Shown here: positions 6,011 to 9,288 of the stretch, piece after piece | Position numbering within the stretch: the first letter of the stretch is position 1 | Layout: each line of letters starts with the position of its first letter | Assembly (NCBI GenBank): GCA_903847545.1 | Contig: CAINDZ010000664.1 | Coordinates: forward strand, 1 to 9,288 | DNA from: an uncultured bacterium | Lineage (GTDB): Bacteria > Krumholzibacteriota > Krumholzibacteriia > LZORAL124-64-63 | Direction of reading: 5' to 3' | Length of the DNA: 9,288 bases | The notes under the pieces: generated by a model | What the model was told of the DNA's origin: nothing | The model's database searches: none | What the model saw: only the letters and a program-made list of their open reading frames with translations | Made by a program: the position numbers and the translations under genes

Positions 6011-8530
6011 TTGCGGCACCCGGCGGGCTATCGACAGACATCGTTCGAGCGACTGTCGCGCGCCCTCGCGCTGATGCTCGCGGCCCCCCTCCTGCTCGCG
6101 CTATCCCTGCCGACCGCCTTCCACATCGTCAAGCGTTCCGAGTACGGCTTCTCCGCCCTGGACATGAAGGTCGTGAGCGTCGTGCCGGCAGGTCCGGCCG
6201 AGCGCGCCGGCGTCCGCAAGGGCGACCGGCTGGTCGCGGTCGACGGCAGCCCCGTGTCGCGCATGTTCGAGTTCTACGCGGCCACCGCCGGGCACTACCG
6301 CCAGGAGCCGATGTCGCTGCGGGTGGCGCGCGGCGCGGAGGAACTCGAGGTCCGCATCGTCCCCGTCCCGCCCGACCAGACGGCCATGGTCACGCAGTAC
6401 ACGCAGTGGATCAGCGGCCTGGCCTTCCTGCTCATCGGCTGGTGGGTGCTCGCGCGCAGGGCCGACCCGGTGGCGCGAAATTTCTTCGCGATGTGCGCGA
6501 TTTTCGCGTTCTTCCTCATCGACATCCCGGACATCGACAACCTGGCCTACGTCGTGGCGAAGTACCACCTGCGCACGCTGCTCCAGTTGCTGCTGCCGGC
6601 CTACGTGCTGTTGTTCTTCCTGCAGTTCCCCACGCCCTGGCGGCCGGGCACGCGTGCGCACGCGCGCCTGCGCTGGGTGTTGCTGCCGGCCTGGGTCCTC
6701 TTCGCGCTGGCCACGGTCAACGAGGCGCTGCGCGGCGCGCGCCCGGCCGGGCTGCCCGAAGCCCTGATCGAGACCGTCTCGCTGGCCACCATGCTCGCCT
6801 GCTTCATCGCCGGGCTGGCGCGCTTCGCCCGCTCGGCGCTGCGTCGGGACCGCCCCGTCATGCGCACGAAGATGCTGGTCATCCTGGCGGGCCTGACGGC
6901 GGGGCTGGTCCCGTTCCTGGTGACGATGGCACTCGCAGCCATCGCCCCGGGCGCCAGCGTGCCGCACCTGCAGTACCTGGGGCTGTCCCTGTTGCTGGTG
7001 CCGGCCAGCTTCGCGCTCGCGATCATGCGCTACGGCGCGCTCGACACCGCGTTCGTCGTGCGCATCGGGCTGATCTACGGGACGCTCACCTCGCTCATTG
7101 TCGTGGGCTACCTGTCCCTCACCGTGGCGGTGGGCACCTTCCTGTCGTCACGGTACGCGGTCGACTCTTCGCACGTGCTCGTGCTCCTGGTCGCAGCCAC
7201 GGCCCTGGTCGTCGCCCCCCTGCGAAACCGCGTCCAGGCGCTGGTCGACCGTGCTTTCTACCCCTCGCGCCGCGCCAACCGCGACGCCATCACCCGGCTG
7301 ACCGACCGCCTGACCGGGCTCATCGAGGTCGAGCCCGTGCTCGGGCACCTCGCGGCCTCGCTGGGCGAACTTTTCCGCCCCCGCACCTTCGCCATCGTGC
7401 TGGCGACGCCCGCCCCCCAGCGCGGGTTCGCCGTCCGCACGTTCTGGTCCCCCACGCCGCACCCCGAACGGCAGGCCTGGCCCGCGCTGCCGGCCGAGAA
7501 CATGCTGGCCCCGCTCCTGAACCGGGTCCGGCGGCCCGTCTTCTGCGAGGAACTCGAGGACCACGGCCCGGACCGCGCCGACGAGCCGGCCCGGCAACTG
7601 CTGGCCGCGCTCCAGGCCGAGCTCCTGGTCCCGCTGGTGTCGGGCAATCGCCTGCTCGGGTTCATGGCCTTCGGGCCGAAGAGCGGCGGCCAGCTCTACG
7701 GGCAGGAGGACGTCAGCAACCTGCAGATGCTGGCCCTGCAGGCCGGCCCCGTGGTCGAGAGCCGCCAGCTGTACGAGGACCGCCTGCGCGGCAAGCGCCT
7801 GGAGACCGAGCTCTCGGTGGCGCGCGGCATCCAGTCGAACCTCCTGCCGACGCAGGCGCTGGTGCTGCCGGGCTGCACGATCTGCGGCCGCAACGAACCG
7901 TGCCGGACCGTCGGCGGGGACTACTTCGACTACTTCCCGGTCGAGAACGGCGGCTTGGCGCTGGCGATCGGCGATGTCTCGGGCAAGGGCATCCCCGCCG
8001 CCCTCATGATGAGCTCGCTGCGGGTCGCCTTCCGCCTCGCCGCCGAGGGCGCCGCCTCGCCGCGCGACGTGGTCGCGGCGATGAACCCGGTCGTCGCCTC
8101 GCTGGTCGGTCCCAGCCACTTCATCTGTTTCTTCTACGGCGTCTGGGATCCCGGCAGCGGACTCTTGCGCTACTGCAATGCCGGCATGGACCCCCCGGTC
8201 GTCATGCGGCCCGGCTCGACGCACCGCCAGCATCTGCGCAAGGGGGGCCCCGTCCTCGGCGTTGAGCCCGAGTTCGCCTACCGCGAAGGCGCCATCGCGC
8301 TGCAGCCGGGCGACCGGGTCTTCCTGTACACCGACGGCCTGACCGAACAGCGCGACCCCCAGGGCCGGTTCTTCGACGCCGACCGCCTGCTCGCGCTGGT
8401 CGACCAGGGCGCAGGCTCACCTCCCGCGGCGGTGCTTGAGCACGTATTTGCCACCGTCAATGCTTTCGGCCACCAGCACCGTTCCGACGACCAGACTGCC
8501 ATGATATTGGATATCAACAAGTTAGGCTGA
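6011..8530 (+). CDS. Membrane sensor phosphatase: TM, PDZ, multi-TM, GAF and SpoIIE/PP2C domains
   Basis: This 839-residue protein is probably a membrane-anchored Ser/Thr phosphatase of the RsbU/SpoIIE type, which usually dephosphorylates an anti-anti-sigma factor. After a short N-tail comes TM1 (about 18-38), then a PDZ-like domain (about 45-118, with VVPAGPAERAGVRKGDRLVAVDG). Some nine hydrophobic segments lie between about 131 and 403. The block RVQALVDRAFYPSRR (408-421) is typical of ComP-like multi-TM sensors. A GAF-like domain (about 436-585) is joined by a helical linker (ELSVARGIQSNLLPTQ, 600-615) to the PP2C domain. That domain keeps its expected metal-binding acidic motifs: GGDYFD (635-640), IGDVSGKG (653-660), YTDGLTE (773-779) and SDDQT (825-829). 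It is therefore probably active. The TTG start at 6011 is chosen because the promoter at 5922-5949 rules out the ATG at 5918 and GGAG sits 8 nt before the TTG. No partner STAS or anti-sigma gene is in the window. Domain calls are firm; signal and target are unknown. Confidence 0.9.
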   Translation: MRHPAGYRQTSFERLSRALALMLAAPLLLALSLPTAFHIVKRSEYGFSALDMKVVSVVPAGPAERAGVRKGDRLVAVDGSPVSRMFEFYAATAGHYRQEPMSLRVARGAEELEVRIVPVPPDQTAMVTQYTQWISGLAFLLIGWWVLARRADPVARNFFAMCAIFAFFLIDIPDIDNLAYVVAKYHLRTLLQLLLPAYVLLFFLQFPTPWRPGTRAHARLRWVLLPAWVLFALATVNEALRGARPAGLPEALIETVSLATMLACFIAGLARFARSALRRDRPVMRTKMLVILAGLTAGLVPFLVTMALAAIAPGASVPHLQYLGLSLLLVPASFALAIMRYGALDTAFVVRIGLIYGTLTSLIVVGYLSLTVAVGTFLSSRYAVDSSHVLVLLVAATALVVAPLRNRVQALVDRAFYPSRRANRDAITRLTDRLTGLIEVEPVLGHLAASLGELFRPRTFAIVLATPAPQRGFAVRTFWSPTPHPERQAWPALPAENMLAPLLNRVRRPVFCEELEDHGPDRADEPARQLLAALQAELLVPLVSGNRLLGFMAFGPKSGGQLYGQEDVSNLQMLALQAGPVVESRQLYEDRLRGKRLETELSVARGIQSNLLPTQALVLPGCTICGRNEPCRTVGGDYFDYFPVENGGLALAIGDVSGKGIPAALMMSSLRVAFRLAAEGAASPRDVVAAMNPVVASLVGPSHFICFFYGVWDPGSGLLRYCNAGMDPPVVMRPGSTHRQHLRKGGPVLGVEPEFAYREGAIALQPGDRVFLYTDGLTEQRDPQGRFFDADRLLALVDQGAGSPPAAVLEHVFATVNAFGHQHRSDDQTAMILDINKLG

Positions 8531-8560
8531 TCTTCTCCCTTGGGCCCTGAACTTGCTGAA

Positions 8561-8610
8561 GATTCCCCGGATGGGGCGGCGTCGCGAGGCGCCCAGCGGC
8601 CGGGGAAATC
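8561..8610 (+). other. Imperfect hairpin between the phosphatase gene and the tiny ORF
   Basis: GATTCCCCGG (8561-8570) pairs with CCGGGGAAATC (8600-8610), with one bulged A. Inside, GGGCG (8574-8578) can pair with CGCCC (8590-8594). No T-run follows, so it is not a standard intrinsic terminator. It could be a structured leader of the tiny ORF or a 3' processing or stability element of the phosphatase mRNA. In GC-rich DNA chance pairing is common, though the 10-bp outer arm is longer than usual. Confidence 0.4.
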
Positions 8611-8675
8611 CTCAAGTCGTGCAACGGCCGACCGATCCCTAAGCCAGGTACTCCTGAATCCTTGAACCGGAGAAA

Positions 8676-8682
8676 GGGGGGA
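8676..8682 (+). promoter_or_regulatory. Strong ribosome binding site of the 21-codon ORF
   Basis: A GGGGGGA run, preceded by a purine-rich GGAGAAA, sits 5 nt before the ATG at 8688. The whole 19-nt stretch before the ATG is almost free of pyrimidines. This is unusually strong for so short an ORF and is the main sign that it is translated. Confidence 0.55.
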
Positions 8683-8687
8683 TCGAG

Positions 8688-8753
8688 ATGGAAGGTGGGA
8701 TCATCCTGCTGACGTTGTCGTTGCTCGATCTCTTTTGGTGGTTGAGAAAATGA
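8688..8753 (+). CDS. Putative 21-residue hydrophobic membrane peptide
   Basis: A tiny ORF outside the range of ordinary gene callers. The peptide starts MEGG, runs through an aliphatic stretch (IILLTLSLLDLF), then WW and a basic end (LRK). That is the pattern of a very short single-pass or membrane-associated peptide, with interfacial tryptophans and positive charge at the C-terminus. Support comes from the purine-rich ribosome binding site, a correct ATG/TGA frame, and a strong terminator starting 15 nt after the stop. It lies 157 nt after the phosphatase stop with no terminator between, so it may be the last cistron of that mRNA or have its own promoter, which I cannot identify. No function is assigned. 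Alternatives are a type I toxin-like peptide, a small regulator of the membrane phosphatase, or a chance ORF in a structured 3' UTR. No antisense RNA promoter is evident on the minus strand. Confidence 0.5.
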   Translation: MEGGIILLTLSLLDLFWWLRK

Positions 8754-8767
8754 CCAGCGCTCGCTAG

Positions 8768-8810
8768 CCCCTGGCTGCCGGCCGATGCCGCAGCCAGGGG
8801 TGTTTTTTTT
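8768..8810 (+). terminator. Strong rho-independent terminator after the tiny ORF
   Basis: CCCCTGGCTG pairs with CAGCCAGGGG (10 bp). After one bulged C the stem continues with CGGC/GCCG around a CGAT loop, and the 3' side runs into TGTTTTTTTT (8801-8810). It terminates plus-strand transcription from the phosphatase and tiny-ORF region. The opposite strand has no T-run at the matching end, so it probably does not serve the convergent minus-strand gene efficiently. Confidence 0.93.
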
Positions 8811-8825
8811 GGCCTCCGCCCGCTC

Positions 8826-9288
8826 TCATGGCCGCAGCAGCGCCGAAACCGCCCGCTCATAGGTCGCCAACGCCTGCGCCCCCACCCACCGCTTGCGGAT
8901 GACCCCGTCGGGCCCGACCAGGAACGTCGTCGGCAGGGCATCGATGTCGCCGAACGCCGGCACCAGGTCCGGTTGCGAACCGAGCATCGCCACGGGCATC
9001 GTCAACTTCTTGCCCGCCACCACCTGCCGCACCTTGCCCTCGCCTTCCTGCCCGATGGCCACCGCGACCACGATCAGGCTGTCCGGATGCGCGGCGCCCA
9101 GGGCCTGCAGGTGCGGCAGGGCCTTCAGGCAGGGCCCGCACCAGGTGTCCCAGAAATCGACGATGACGACCTTGCCGCGCTGGGCCGCCAGGTCCACCGT
9201 GCGTCCGTCGATGGTGGTGAAGGTCACCGCCGGCAGCGCCTGCCCCTCGCGCCCCCCCACGGCCTTGGCGGCCGAGGCCGTCCCGCAA
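8826..9288 (-). CDS. TlpA-like thioredoxin-fold thiol-disulfide oxidoreductase, 5' part beyond window
   Basis: The visible 153 residues are the C-terminal part of a TlpA/ResA-type exported thioredoxin, which reduces or rearranges disulfides outside the cytoplasm, for instance in cytochrome c maturation. The fold is clear: a typical PAVTFTTIDGRTVDL entry strand, KVVIVDFWDTWCGPC with the CxxC active site (codons at 9143-9129), and ALPTTFLVGPDGVI with the cis-proline loop, ending in WVGA and a short helix. The frame is open to the right edge. A GTG at 9260 could start it, but the codons upstream read CGTASAAKA, which would fit a lipoprotein Cys followed by a short spacer, so the true start is probably outside the window. 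In place of the common Ala, Asp precedes the TWCGPC. The gene converges on the tiny ORF and its terminator; no partner gene is visible. Confidence 0.93.
   Translation of the reverse strand, partial: CGTASAAKAVGGREGQALPAVTFTTIDGRTVDLAAQRGKVVIVDFWDTWCGPCLKALPHLQALGAAHPDSLIVVAVAIGQEGEGKVRQVVAGKKLTMPVAMLGSQPDLVPAFGDIDALPTTFLVGPDGVIRKRWVGAQALATYERAVSALLRP

Noticed and set aside
7148..8233. 361-codon minus-strand frame opposite the phosphatase
   Set aside because: Antisense shadow with no protein family character.
6406..8265. 619-codon plus-strand frame within the phosphatase gene
   Set aside because: Alternative frame rich in Arg/Pro/Ala/Gly without domains; the overlapping frame carries PP2C and GAF motifs.
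8561..8610. Hairpin as the terminator of the phosphatase gene
   Set aside because: It lacks a T-run after the stem and its pairing is imperfect; the true intrinsic terminator is at 8768-8810.
8639..8941. 100-codon minus-strand frame across the tiny ORF and the thioredoxin 3' end
   Set aside because: It overlaps the TlpA-like gene in another frame and crosses the terminator; no RBS or recognisable domain.

Overview
The window is about 70% GC with dense coding on both strands. It looks like a bacterial chromosome fragment, probably from an uncultured high-GC lineage. A short Cys-containing secreted protein ending in a WGxVKxLxR-type tail recalls proteins of FCB-group candidate phyla such as Eisenbacteria or Krumholzibacteriota. 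That placement is from memory and is weak. I see no insertion sequences, CRISPR arrays, tRNA or rRNA genes.

Layout. Positions 1-4880 on the minus strand hold three tightly spaced genes, transcribed right to left: valS (valyl-tRNA synthetase), a RodZ-like membrane HTH protein, and uvrB, whose C-terminal half lies outside the window. The gaps are 32 and 16 nt, so they probably form one operon for translation, cell shape and DNA repair. A 334-nt AT-richer divergent intergenic region (4881-5214) separates it from a plus-strand gene for a small exported protein (5215-5805), which ends at a very strong intrinsic terminator (5857-5890). A near-consensus extended -10 sigma70 promoter (5922-5949) follows. 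It drives a large plus-strand gene (6011-8530) for a membrane sensor phosphatase with TM, PDZ, multi-TM, GAF and SpoIIE/PP2C parts. The promoter lies inside the longest reading frame and therefore moves the start to a TTG at 6011.

After the phosphatase comes a 295-nt segment with an imperfect hairpin, a 21-codon ORF with a strong ribosome binding site encoding a hydrophobic peptide, and a strong intrinsic terminator with a T8 tail. The window closes with the 3' part of a minus-strand TlpA-like thioredoxin gene, convergent with the tiny ORF and possibly encoding a lipoprotein.

The parts most worth attention are the 21-residue membrane-type peptide unit at 8561-8810 and the PDZ/multi-TM/GAF/SpoIIE fusion, which has no anti-sigma or anti-anti-sigma partner in view. 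The rest is ordinary housekeeping content. Three of the starts I choose are not ATG (uvrB GTG, valS TTG, phosphatase TTG), so automatic start calls here should be treated with caution.
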